Positions 23,734 to 31,739 of a DNA stretch of 64,000 nucleotides are shown in pieces. Under the pieces are notes generated by a model that did not search any database, was not told where the DNA came from, and was given only the letters and a program-made list of their open reading frames with translations. The stretch is from Streptomyces sp. HUAS YS2 (lineage in GTDB: Bacteria; Actinomycetota; Actinomycetes; Streptomycetales; Streptomycetaceae). The position numbers were made by a program, and so were the translations under genes. Positions within the stretch are counted from its first letter, which is position 1. The number at the start of each line of letters is the position of its first letter. Where the stretch lies: contig NZ_CP137573.1 in assembly GCF_033343995.1 (NCBI RefSeq), forward strand, positions 5,489,001 to 5,553,000, in the 5' to 3' direction.

Positions 23734-26187
23734 ATGGCGGACATCGCACGGGACGACAGTCCGGACGAGGGGCTGAGGGAAGCGGCGGTCGAGGCGGCAC
23801 TGGGCAAGCTCGACCTGGACGCCAAGACGCGACTGCTGGCCGGTCAGGACATGTGGTCGCTGCCGGCCCTGCCCGAGATCGGCCTGGCCTCCGTGGTCAT
23901 GTCCGACGGCCCGATCGGCGTCCGCGGTGTCCGCTGGACCGCCGACGACCCCTCCGTCGCGCTGCCCTCCCCGACGGCGCTCGCCGCCGCCTGGGACCCG
24001 GCCCTGGCCCGCCGGGCCGGCCGGCTGCTCGCCCAGGAGGCCCGCCGCAAGGGCGTCCACGTGCTGCTCGCGCCCACCGTGAACCTGCACCGCTCGCCGC
24101 TCGGCGGCCGGCACTTCGAGGCGTACAGCGAGGACCCGTACCTCACCGGCGCCGTCGCCACCGGCTACGTGCAGGGCGTCCAGGAGGGCGGCGTCGGCAC
24201 CACCGTCAAGCACTTCGTCGCCAACGACGCCGAGACCGACCGTTTCACGGTCGACAACCGGATCGCCCCGCGCCCGCTGCGCGAGCTGTACCTCGCCCCC
24301 TTCGAGGCGATCGTCACGAACGCCCACCCCTGGGGCATCATGACCGCCTACAACCGGGTCAACGGCACCACCATGACCGAGCACCACCACCTCGTGAACG
24401 AGGTCCTGCGCGGCGAGTGGGGCTTCGACGGCTACAACGTCTCCGACTGGATGGCCGCCCGTTCCACCGTCGGCGACATCGAGGGCGGCCTCGACGTCGC
24501 GATGCCCGGCCCCGACACGGTCTACGGCGAGGCGCTGGCCGCCGCCGTCCGGGCCGGCGAGGTCGCGGAGTCCGCCGTCGACGCCGCCGTACGCAACGTC
24601 CTGCGGCTCGCCGCCCGAGTCGGCGCCCTCGAAGGCGCCCCGCCGGCCGTCGCCGAGCCCCCGGCCGCGATCGACGGCGACGCGCTCGCCCGTGAGATCG
24701 CCCGCCGCGGCTTCGTCCTGGTACGCAACGAGAACGGCACCCTGCCCCTGGCGGCGGGCCGGACGGTGGCCCTGTCCGGCGCGGCCGCCCGCGACGCCCG
24801 CGTCCTCGGCGGCGGCTCCGCCCAGGTCTTCCCCGACCACGTGGTCTCCCCGCTCGACGGCCTCACCGCCGCCCTTGCCGAGGGCGCCCTGACCTACGCG
24901 ATCGGCGCCGACCCGAGCGAGGAACTCGCCCCCGCCGACCAGGGATTCACCCTCCGCGCGCGCTGCCGCGACGCCGCCGGCGAGATCCTCGGCGAGGGGT
25001 CGCTGCCGAGCGGCCAGGTCCAGTGGATCGGCGACGACCTCCCGGCCGGCGTCACGCACGAGACCCTCGCCTCCATCGAGGTGGTCGGCACGTTCACCCC
25101 GCGCGAGACCGGCGCGCACGCCTTCGGCACCCGCGGCCTCGGCGCGTACACGCTCACCGTCGCCGGCCGGACCCTCTTCGACGGCGTGCAGGAACTGGGC
25201 CCGGAGACCGACCCGTTCGAGGCGTTCTTCGGCTCGCCCGTCGAACGCGGCCGGGTCGAACTCACCGCGGGCGAGACCGTCGAGGTGTCCCTGCTGCACA
25301 CCCTCGACAAGGAGTTCGCGGCCCCGCTGCCCGCGGTCATGTTCTCCTTCGTCCACCTCGGTCCGCGCCGCGACCCCGACGAACTGATCGCCGAAGCCGT
25401 CGAGGCCGCCCGCGCCGCCGACACCGCCGTCGTGGTCGTCGCCACGACCGAGCGGGTCGAGTCCGAGGGCTTCGACCGCACCGGCCTCGCCCTGCCCGGC
25501 CGCCAGGACGACCTCGTCCGCGCCGTCGCCGCGGCCAACCCGAACACGATCGTCGTCGTCAACGCCGGCTCCCCGGTCGAGCTGCCGTGGCGCGAGGACG
25601 TCGCCGCGGTGCTGCTCAGCTGGTTCCCCGGCCAGGAGGGCGGCGCGGCGCTCGCCGACGTCCTCACCGGCGCCGAGGAGCCCGGCGGCCGGCTCCCCAC
25701 CACCTGGCCCGTCGCCCTCGCCGACGCCCCGGTCACCGAGGTCGCCCCGACCGCCGGCGAACTCTCCTACGAGGAGGGCGTGTTCATCGGCTACCGGGCC
25801 TGGGACAAGGCCGGCGCGGCCCCCGCGTACGCCTTCGGGCACGGCCTGGGCTACACGACCTGGTCGTACGACTCCCTGGAGGCGACCCCGGACGCGGCCA
25901 GGGTCCGGATCACCAACACCGGCGCCCGCCCCGGCCGCGAGGTCGTGCAGATCTACCTCGCCCCGACCGCGGACTCCGTCGAGCGCCCGGCGCGCTGGCT
26001 CGCCGCGTTCGGGAGCGTCGAGGCCGGCGCCGGGGAGTCCGTCGAGGTCGAGATCCCGCTGCCGCGCCGCGCGTTCGAGATCTGGGACGAGGAGCGGGGC
26101 GGCTGGGCGTTCGTGCCGGGCGAGTACCGGGTCGTCGCCGCGCACTCGGTCGCCGACGAGCGGCTGGCCGTGACGCTGGGGCTCTGA
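23734..26187 (+). CDS. glycoside hydrolase family 3 beta-glucosidase with PA14 insert
   Basis: An 817-residue GH3 enzyme releasing terminal beta-glucosyl (or related) residues. The (beta/alpha)8 domain includes VKHFVANDAE and the nucleophile Asp238 in GFDGYNVSDWM. The second domain begins near residue 310 (IARRGFVLVRNENGTLPL). A PA14-like insert (~390-530; VVGTFTPRETGAHAFGTRG, AYTLTVAGRTLFDG) is followed by the rest of the alpha/beta domain (LLSWFPGQEGGAALADVL) and a fibronectin-III-like C-terminus (VVQIYLAP, RWLAAFGSVEAGAGES). No signal peptide is seen, so it is probably cytosolic. The layout resembles macrolide beta-glucosidase DesR as well as plant-glucoside hydrolases. AGGAGG precedes ATG 23734. 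Confidence 0.92.
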   Translation: MADIARDDSPDEGLREAAVEAALGKLDLDAKTRLLAGQDMWSLPALPEIGLASVVMSDGPIGVRGVRWTADDPSVALPSPTALAAAWDPALARRAGRLLAQEARRKGVHVLLAPTVNLHRSPLGGRHFEAYSEDPYLTGAVATGYVQGVQEGGVGTTVKHFVANDAETDRFTVDNRIAPRPLRELYLAPFEAIVTNAHPWGIMTAYNRVNGTTMTEHHHLVNEVLRGEWGFDGYNVSDWMAARSTVGDIEGGLDVAMPGPDTVYGEALAAAVRAGEVAESAVDAAVRNVLRLAARVGALEGAPPAVAEPPAAIDGDALAREIARRGFVLVRNENGTLPLAAGRTVALSGAAARDARVLGGGSAQVFPDHVVSPLDGLTAALAEGALTYAIGADPSEELAPADQGFTLRARCRDAAGEILGEGSLPSGQVQWIGDDLPAGVTHETLASIEVVGTFTPRETGAHAFGTRGLGAYTLTVAGRTLFDGVQELGPETDPFEAFFGSPVERGRVELTAGETVEVSLLHTLDKEFAAPLPAVMFSFVHLGPRRDPDELIAEAVEAARAADTAVVVVATTERVESEGFDRTGLALPGRQDDLVRAVAAANPNTIVVVNAGSPVELPWREDVAAVLLSWFPGQEGGAALADVLTGAEEPGGRLPTTWPVALADAPVTEVAPTAGELSYEEGVFIGYRAWDKAGAAPAYAFGHGLGYTTWSYDSLEATPDAARVRITNTGARPGREVVQIYLAPTADSVERPARWLAAFGSVEAGAGESVEVEIPLPRRAFEIWDEERGGWAFVPGEYRVVAAHSVADERLAVTLGL

Positions 26188-26208
26188 CCCCGGCGCACCG
26201 CAGACCGG

Positions 26209-26240
26209 CCCCGGGGCGGAACCTGACGACCGCCCCGGGG
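26209..26240 (+). terminator. terminator between GH3 and the convergent SGNH gene
   Basis: Perfect 11-bp stem CCCCGGGGCGG / CCGCCCCGGGG with a 10-nt loop, positioned 21 bp after the GH3 stop and 12 bp before the SGNH stop. It probably serves both convergent genes. Confidence 0.8.
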
Positions 26241-26252
26241 TCCTGCGCGCCG

Positions 26253-27131
26253 CTACACGCGCGTGACCTGCCGGTACGCGATCTCCGCGAGCCGTGCCTG
26301 GCCGTCCTTGCTCGGGTGGAAGAAGTCCCAGGGGCTGAGCTGTTCGCCGTCGAAGGCGAAGCCGAAGACCGCCCCGCCGTCGTAGCGGCAGCGGGGGTCC
26401 GCGGCGCACACCTCGCGCAGCGCCCCGTTGTACGCGATCACCCGCTCGTGCACCCGCGCGCGCCGCTTCTCGGCGTCCGCGCCCAGGTCCTCGGGGTCCG
26501 CGAGCATCGAGCCGCAGATGCCGAGCTTCCAGATCTGACGGCTCATCGGGTTGTCCCGCCCGGTCGACCAGAGCCGCTTCAGGTCCGGCACGCTCGTCAC
26601 GTACACCTGCGCCTTCGGCGCGCCGGCCCGGAGCCTGGCCATCGACGCGGCGAAGGAGGCCTTGAAGTCGGCGACCGGGGTCATCAGTTCCGGAGTGTCC
26701 CGGCAGGCGTCGTTCGCGCCCGCCATCACCGTCACCAGCTCCGGCTTCTCGGCAGCCGCCCGCGCCATCTGTTCCGGCAGTTCCGCCATCCGTGCACCCG
26801 TACGGGCGAGGTTCCAGCTGCGGGCCGCGGCCCCGGCCGGGCCGAGCAGGCGCAGGGCGAGGCTGTTCACCGCGGTCTCCGTGCCGGTGGACCAGGAGAC
26901 CTCGGGGCAGTCCGCCAGCACCGAGCAGGCGTCGAACCCGCGCGTGATGGAGTCGCCGACGGCGGCGATCGAGGCGGGGCTGCGGTCCCAGACCGGCGTC
27001 GGGGACGGCTTGGGGGAGGGGCGCGCCGCCGCTCCGACCGTCTCCGGTCCGCAGCCGGAGAGCGTGGCCGCGCACAGCAGCGCGGCCAGTCCTCCGGCGA
27101 CAGCGGTACGGAATCGTCGCCCCGCGCGCAT
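26253..27131 (-). CDS. SGNH/GDSL hydrolase lipoprotein
   Basis: A 292-residue exported esterase or lipase. The lipobox LSGC (Cys27) follows a basic, hydrophobic signal, so it should be anchored on the outer face of the membrane. The four SGNH blocks are present: AAVGDSITRG (Ser61), a glycine block in ARTGARMAELP, GANDAC, and DFFHPSKDGQ with the Asp/His pair. Several cysteines suggest disulfides, as in the Streptomyces rimosus lipase type. The substrate is unknown. It is convergent with the GH3 gene. Confidence 0.88.
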   Translation of the reverse strand: MRAGRRFRTAVAGGLAALLCAATLSGCGPETVGAAARPSPKPSPTPVWDRSPASIAAVGDSITRGFDACSVLADCPEVSWSTGTETAVNSLALRLLGPAGAAARSWNLARTGARMAELPEQMARAAAEKPELVTVMAGANDACRDTPELMTPVADFKASFAASMARLRAGAPKAQVYVTSVPDLKRLWSTGRDNPMSRQIWKLGICGSMLADPEDLGADAEKRRARVHERVIAYNGALREVCAADPRCRYDGGAVFGFAFDGEQLSPWDFFHPSKDGQARLAEIAYRQVTRV

Positions 27132-27392
27132 CCCTCGGCCCCCTCCGTCGGCGTCCTGGCGAGTGAAAGCTTGGTGTCCACCGGCCCCTTGACCGACCGT
27201 ACGTCACCCCAATGAGGGTGCGGCACGGTAGTTTTTCCCCCGTCGAACCAGAGGCGTCTCCGCCGACCGGCTCCGGTAAATTACATCACGTCACATGCTG
27301 TCCCTTTTTCGGGGGTTTGCGTAGTTCTACCCTCGATGTTGTTTACTGAGGCCGCTGGGCAAGGCGAACCTCGTCCCACACTGGAGGTCCCG

Positions 27393-27887
27393 GTGACGAC
27401 ACGTGGAGTTCTGTACGTTCACTCCGCACCGCGCGCGCTCTGCCCGCACGTCGAATGGGCGGTGGCGGGTGTCCTCGGTGCGAGGGTCCAGCTCGACTGG
27501 ATCCGCCAGCCCGCGTCCCCCGGGACCTGGAGAGCCGAGTTCTCCTGGAAGGGCCAGACCGGCACGGCGGCCAAGCTCGCGTCCGCGTTGCGCGGCTGGC
27601 AGATGCTCCGCTTCGAGGTCACGGCGGAACCCTGCCCGACCGCCGAGGGCGAGCGTTACAGCGCCACCCCCGAGCTGGGCATCTTCCACGCCGTCACCGG
27701 CATGCACGGCGACATCCTGATCCCCGAGGACCGGCTGCGGGCCGCGCTCGCCCGTTCTACGCGCGGCGAGTCGGAGCTGGAGGCGGAGATCGCCAAGCTC
27801 CTCGGCAAGCCCTGGGACGACGAGCTGGAGCCCTTCCGCTACGCCGGCGAGGGCGCGCCGGTGCGCTGGCTCCACCAAGTCGTCTGA
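27393..27887 (+). CDS. DUF3145 protein
   Basis: A conserved actinobacterial protein of 164 residues, the usual DUF3145 length. The sequence from VTTRGVLYVHSAPRALCPH to LEPFRYAGEGAPVRWLHQVV is close to what I remember of the Streptomyces members. It is soluble with no known catalytic motif; the function is unknown. The GTG start at 27393 has GGAGG 5 bp upstream; the longer open frame upstream is not needed. A 13-bp direct repeat across the stop codon is noted separately. Confidence 0.93.
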   Translation: MTTRGVLYVHSAPRALCPHVEWAVAGVLGARVQLDWIRQPASPGTWRAEFSWKGQTGTAAKLASALRGWQMLRFEVTAEPCPTAEGERYSATPELGIFHAVTGMHGDILIPEDRLRAALARSTRGESELEAEIAKLLGKPWDDELEPFRYAGEGAPVRWLHQVV

Positions 27888-27903
27888 CCCCAAGTCGTCC
27901 GAC
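27876..27903 (+). repeat. direct repeat spanning the DUF3145 stop codon
   Basis: CAAGTCGTCTGAC (27876-27888), which contains the TGA stop, is repeated 15 bp later as CAAGTCGTCCGAC with one change. It looks like a small duplication of the gene end. Confidence 0.7.
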
Positions 27904-27984
27904 TCCGTTCAGGTCGGGGTCGGGTTCGGGGCGTTAGTCTCCGCCCGGGGCGCGCAGGGGGTGCGCCGGGGGCGGGGGTTTCTC

Positions 27985-29607
27985 ATGCGGGCACGTGCGG
28001 CGGCCGAAGCGGCCGCCGTTCTGCTGTGCGCGGCGGTCGCGAGCGTGGCCGCCGTGCTGTTCGTCGGCTTCGTGTACCTGGCGGCGACGGGCGGCCCATG
28101 GGGCCGGACACTGGCCTGGGCCGTCGGGCTCGGGGTCGGGGCGGTCGTGCTGATGGGCGTGGTGGGGGCGCTCGACGGGGACGACGACGGGGACGGGGAA
28201 GCGGAGACGGCGGAGGCGGACGGCGAGGTCCGCGACGCGGTGGAGGCGGCCTCTGCGAAGTCGGCGGGGAAGCCCGCCCCGCCCGCATGGGGCGAGACGG
28301 CCTTCGCGATCGGCCTGGTGGTGGGCCTGGTCGCGGGCGGCGCGGGCGGGGTGTTCGGCTACCAGGCACTGACCGGTACGGCTCCGGCGCCGGCAGCGCA
28401 CGCGGGCCCGACACCCTCGGCATCGGCGTCGGCGTCGGCGTCGGTGTCCCCGTCGCCGTCCCGCTCGGCGGCGTCCGCCGGGGCCGCCTGGCAGGTCGCC
28501 GCGCCGGGGCCCACCGCCGGTAAGTCGCCCGCCGTGTGGGGCCTCGGCGACGCCGTCGTCCACGTCCGGCTCGACGGGCTGTCCGCGTACGCCGTCGAGG
28601 ACGGCGCCGTGCGCTGGACGTCGCCCGCGCCCGCCCGGGAGGCGGTCTGCGCGACGTCCGTACGGGCCGAGCGGGGCGTCGGCCTCGTCGCGTACGGCCG
28701 GCACGGCAAGCCCTGCGCGACGCTGGTCGCGGTCCGGGCGAGCGACGGGAAGGCGCTGTGGCAGCGGCGCGTCGGCGGCGCGGGCGTGGCCACGGGACTC
28801 GGTCACGGGACGCTCGCGGTCGCCGGGGCGACCGCGCTGGCGGTCGAGGACGGGGCGGTTCGGGCCAGGTCGGCGGAGACCGGCGCCGAGCGGTGGCGGC
28901 GCGCGCTGGGCGCGGGCTGCGGTGCCCAGGCCCTGGACGCGACGGCCGAGCGCACGCTCCTCGTCGAGCAGTGCGGTGGGGCGACGGCCCGGCTCGTCGC
29001 CCTGGACACCGTGACCGGCGAGGAGAGCTGGACGGCGCGGCTGCCGGTGGAGACCCCGACGCAGGCCTTCGTGGTCTCGGTGCGGCCGGCGGTCGTCGCG
29101 ATCCGCGAGGAGGACGCGCGCGGCACGCGCGCGCTGCTCGGCTACGACGACAAGGGCCGCGGCCCCACGGTGACGGTGCCGATCTCGGGTCCGGCGGGGA
29201 ACGTGGTCATGCCCATGGGCATGTGGGCGAGCAGCGCCGGCGAGGGGCGGCCGGTCGTCGTGGGCGACGCGCTGATCGCCCTCGCCGCGACGCGGAACAC
29301 CTCGCTCCCGGACGCGGTCATCGCGCACTCCCTGACGGACGGCCACCTCCTGTGGCGGTACGGGCCCGAGGGGACGAGCTTCGACGCGCTGGCCCGCGCG
29401 GACGACGGCCGGGTCGCGGTGCTGGAGGGCAGCCGCGGCACGCGGATCCTGACCCTGGACGCCACCGGGACGCTGCGCGGCGCCCTCGACGCCCCTGCGG
29501 CCCCGCGGCCCCCGACCGTCGCCGAACTGGTCCCCGTGACGGGCGGCCACGTCGTCGTCAACATCTGGCCCAGAGGCCCGGAACCGTCCCTCTATCTCCT
29601 CCGCTGA
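27985..29607 (+). CDS. membrane-anchored PQQ-like beta-propeller protein
   Basis: A 540-residue protein with two N-terminal hydrophobic helices (about residues 7-32 and 38-58), a charged segment, a third helix (~103-122) and a Ser/Ala low-complexity stalk (PSASASASASVSPSPSRSA). An external PQQ/WD40-like propeller from about residue 160 has recurring blades such as GLSAYAVEDGAVRWTSPAP, VRASDGKALWQRRV, SAETGAERWRRAL and DTVTGEESWTARL. PQQ cofactor ligands are not evident, so a binding or scaffold role is likelier than dehydrogenase activity. ATG 27985 is chosen over GTG 27961 because a G-rich RBS precedes it. It is convergent with the fab operon. Confidence 0.8.
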   Translation: MRARAAAEAAAVLLCAAVASVAAVLFVGFVYLAATGGPWGRTLAWAVGLGVGAVVLMGVVGALDGDDDGDGEAETAEADGEVRDAVEAASAKSAGKPAPPAWGETAFAIGLVVGLVAGGAGGVFGYQALTGTAPAPAAHAGPTPSASASASASVSPSPSRSAASAGAAWQVAAPGPTAGKSPAVWGLGDAVVHVRLDGLSAYAVEDGAVRWTSPAPAREAVCATSVRAERGVGLVAYGRHGKPCATLVAVRASDGKALWQRRVGGAGVATGLGHGTLAVAGATALAVEDGAVRARSAETGAERWRRALGAGCGAQALDATAERTLLVEQCGGATARLVALDTVTGEESWTARLPVETPTQAFVVSVRPAVVAIREEDARGTRALLGYDDKGRGPTVTVPISGPAGNVVMPMGMWASSAGEGRPVVVGDALIALAATRNTSLPDAVIAHSLTDGHLLWRYGPEGTSFDALARADDGRVAVLEGSRGTRILTLDATGTLRGALDAPAAPRPPTVAELVPVTGGHVVVNIWPRGPEPSLYLLR

Positions 29608-29621
29608 CCCCGCCCGAGAAG

Positions 29622-29660
29622 CCCGAAGGCCCCGCCGGCACAAGCCGACGGGGCCTCGGG
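29622..29660. terminator. bidirectional terminator between the propeller gene and the fab operon
   Basis: AGGCCCCGCCGGC / GCCGACGGGGCCT with an ACAA loop and one C-A mismatch, extended at its base by CCCG/CGGG. It lies 16 bp past the farthest fabF-like stop (29676), which argues that this was the original end of fabF. Confidence 0.8.
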
Positions 29661-29675
29661 ATCACGTCAGAACAC

Positions 29676-29730
29676 TCACACGGTCCGGAACGCCAGCACC
29701 ACGTTGTGGCCGCCGAACCCGAACGAGTTG
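29676..29730 (-). pseudogene. displaced fabF 3' end (leftmost tail copy)
   Basis: Read on the minus strand this encodes NSFGFGGHNVVLAFRTV and a TGA stop, the same as the last residues of FabF, but it is separated from the gene by three repeat units. It ends ACC GTG TGA whereas the active gene ends ACG GTC TGA; both changes are silent. It adjoins the terminator, so it is probably the ancestral end of fabF. Confidence 0.75.
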
Positions 29731-30117
29731 ACCTCTCCCTCTGCGCCCCTCGCACCGCTTCGCGGGCTTCGGAGCGCTGTGCCGGACGCCGTCCGGCGGG
29801 CGGGTCAGACCGTCCGGAACGCCAGGACCACGTTGTGGCCGCCGAACCCGAACGAGTTGACCTCTCCCTCTGCGCCCCTCGCACCGCTTCGCGGGCTTCG
29901 GAGCGCTGTGCCGGACGCCGTCCGGCGGGCGGGTCAGACCGTCCGGAACGCCAGCACCACGTTGTGGCCGCCGAACCCGAACGAGTTGACCTCTCCCTCT
30001 GCGCCCCTCGCACCGCTTCGCGGGCTTCGGAGCGCTGTGCCGGACGCCGTCCGGCGGGCGGGTCAGACCGTCCGGAACGCCAGCACCACGTTGTGGCCGC
30101 CGAACCCGAACGAGTTG
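29683..30117. repeat. tandem array of the fabF 3' end, three 129-bp units plus the in-gene copy
   Basis: Units begin at 29683, 29812 and 29941, and the fourth, in-gene copy begins at 30070; the spacing is exactly 129 bp. Each unit has a 48-bp core identical to the fabF tail (GTCCGGAACGCCAGCACC to CGAACGAGTTG on the plus strand) and an 81-bp spacer. Copies 1-3 differ at one base (C to G at 29826). The spacer contains a perfect hairpin GCCGGAC-GCC-GTCCGGC next to each stop codon. As 129 is a multiple of three, artificial 43-residue repeats appear in open frames on both strands. I know of no standard element of this form. Confidence 0.95.
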
Positions 30118-31325
30118 TTGATCGCGGCGATCGTGCCCTGCGGGAGCTCGCGGGGCTCCTCGCGGACGATGTCCGCCTCGACCGACTCGTCCAGCTCGTC
30201 GACGTTGATGGTCGGCGGGGCCGTGCGGTGGTGCAGCGCCAGGACCGTCGCGACGGTCTCGATGCCGCCGGCGCCGCCCAGCAGGTGGCCGGTCATCGAC
30301 TTCGTCGCGGAGATCGCGACGTGGTCCAGGTCGTCGCCCAGGACCTTGCGCAGCGCCTTGATCTCGGCGACGTCGCCCTGCGGCGTCGACGTGGCGTGCG
30401 CGTTGAGGTGGACGACCTCGGACGGCTTGAGGTCCGTCGAGTCCAGCAGGTTCTGCATCGCCGCGGCGATGCCCCGGCCGGTCGGCTCGGGCTGCGCGAT
30501 GTGGTGGCTGTCGGCCGACAGGCCCTGGCCCAGCGCCTCGCAGTAGATCCGCGCGCCACGGGCCTTCGCGTGCTCCTCGGACTCGAGGATCACGACACCC
30601 GCGCCCTCGCCGAGCACGAAGCCGTCGCGGGCGGTGTCGTACGGACGCGAGGCCTTCGTGGGCTCGTCGTTGTTCTTGGACATCGCCATCATGTTGGCGA
30701 ACGCCGCGATCGGCAGCGGGTGGATCGCCGCCTCCGTGCCGCCGGCGACGACCACGTCGGCCCGGCCGGTACGGATCATCTCGACGGCGTAGCCGATCGC
30801 CTCGGCGCCCGACGCGCACGCGGAGACCGGGGTGTGCACGCCCGCCCGGGCGTTCACCTCCAGGCCGACGTTCGCGGAGGGGCCGTTCGGCATCAGCATC
30901 GGCACGGTGTGCGGGGAGACGCGGCGGACGCCCTTCTCCTTCAGCACGTCGTACTGGTCGAGCAGCGTCGTGACACCGCCGATGCCGGAGGCGATGACGG
31001 AACCGAGCCGCTCGGGCGCGATCTTCTCGTCCTCACCTGCGGGGGCGGTGTAGCCCGCGTCGGCCCACGCCTCGCGGGCCGCGATCAGCGCGAACTGCGC
31101 CGAGCGGTCCAGCTTGCGGGCGAGCGGGCGGGGGAGCACCTCCTCCGGGTCCACCGCGGCGAGCGCGGCGATCCGGACGGGCAGCTCGGCGAAGCGGTCG
31201 CCCTCCAGGGGCTTCACGCCGGAGCGGCCGGCCAGCAGACCTTCCCAGGTCGAGGCCGAGTCGCCACCCAGCGGTGTGGTTGCGCCGATACCGGTGACGA
31301 CCACGGTGCGATTGGTCGAGCTCAC
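30063..31325 (-). CDS. fabF: beta-ketoacyl-ACP synthase II
   Basis: A 420-residue condensing enzyme that elongates acyl-ACP with malonyl-ACP in type II fatty-acid synthesis. The Cys-His-His triad is complete: Cys170 in VSACASGAEAIG, His310 in LNAHATSTPQGD and His347 in KSMTGHLLGGAGG. The C-terminal glycine motif NNSFGFGGHN is intact. GTG 31325 is preferred, with GGAG upstream, giving the usual start TNRTVVVTGIGATT. It is the last gene of fabD-fabH-acpP-fabF. Its final 17 codons belong to a repeat core that recurs three times downstream, but the protein itself looks complete. Confidence 0.96.
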   Translation of the reverse strand: MSSTNRTVVVTGIGATTPLGGDSASTWEGLLAGRSGVKPLEGDRFAELPVRIAALAAVDPEEVLPRPLARKLDRSAQFALIAAREAWADAGYTAPAGEDEKIAPERLGSVIASGIGGVTTLLDQYDVLKEKGVRRVSPHTVPMLMPNGPSANVGLEVNARAGVHTPVSACASGAEAIGYAVEMIRTGRADVVVAGGTEAAIHPLPIAAFANMMAMSKNNDEPTKASRPYDTARDGFVLGEGAGVVILESEEHAKARGARIYCEALGQGLSADSHHIAQPEPTGRGIAAAMQNLLDSTDLKPSEVVHLNAHATSTPQGDVAEIKALRKVLGDDLDHVAISATKSMTGHLLGGAGGIETVATVLALHHRTAPPTINVDELDESVEADIVREEPRELPQGTIAAINNSFGFGGHNVVLAFRTV

Positions 31326-31404
31326 AGGAATTCTTTCTCCACGTGTGTGATGGTCGAAAAACGGCGCCACCGCCGGGTGGCAGACCGAGTCAGCAGGGGC
31401 CGAA

Positions 31405-31653
31405 TCAGCCCTGGTGCTTCAGGATGTAATCGGCGGCGTCGCCGACCGTCTTGAGGTTCTTGACGTCCTCGTCCGGGATCTTGACGTCGAAGCGCTCTTC
31501 GGCGGCGACGACGACCTCGACCATGGACAGCGAGTCGACGTCCAGGTCGTCGGTGAAGGACTTGTCCAGCTGGACGTCCTCGACCGGGATACCGGCGATC
31601 TCGTTCACGATGTCGGCGAGACCGGCAACGATCTCTTCCTGAGTGGCGGCCAT
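31405..31653 (-). CDS. acpP: acyl carrier protein
   Basis: An 82-residue carrier of growing fatty acyl chains. The 4'-phosphopantetheine attachment serine is Ser41 in DDLDVDSLSMVEVV. The acidic helix II and overall size are standard. It lies between fabH (86 bp upstream) and fabF (79 bp downstream) on the minus strand. AGGAG precedes the ATG. Confidence 0.97.
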   Translation of the reverse strand: MAATQEEIVAGLADIVNEIAGIPVEDVQLDKSFTDDLDVDSLSMVEVVVAAEERFDVKIPDEDVKNLKTVGDAADYILKHQG

Positions 31654-31739
31654 GTCGGCGCTCCTTCGATGGTTGATCAGGTTGTTCAGATGGTGCTGAG
31701 GTGCTGCTGCGACCCCGTCCGGAACGATCCGTACGGCGC

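Noticed and set aside
23503..27207. Very long minus-strand frame (over 1200 codons) opposite the GH3 gene
   Set aside because: Shadow of high GC third positions: it covers the well-supported GH3, TetR and SGNH genes in other frames and has no domain pattern.
29683..30117. CRISPR array
   Set aside because: Repeats and spacers are all identical, units are 129 bp, one repeat lies inside fabF, and no cas genes are present.
29662..30819. Open frames on both strands with 43-residue protein repeats over the fabF array
   Set aside because: They arise because the DNA unit is 129 bp, a multiple of three. They overlap fabF on the other frames, have no RBS, and extend into antisense of a certain gene.
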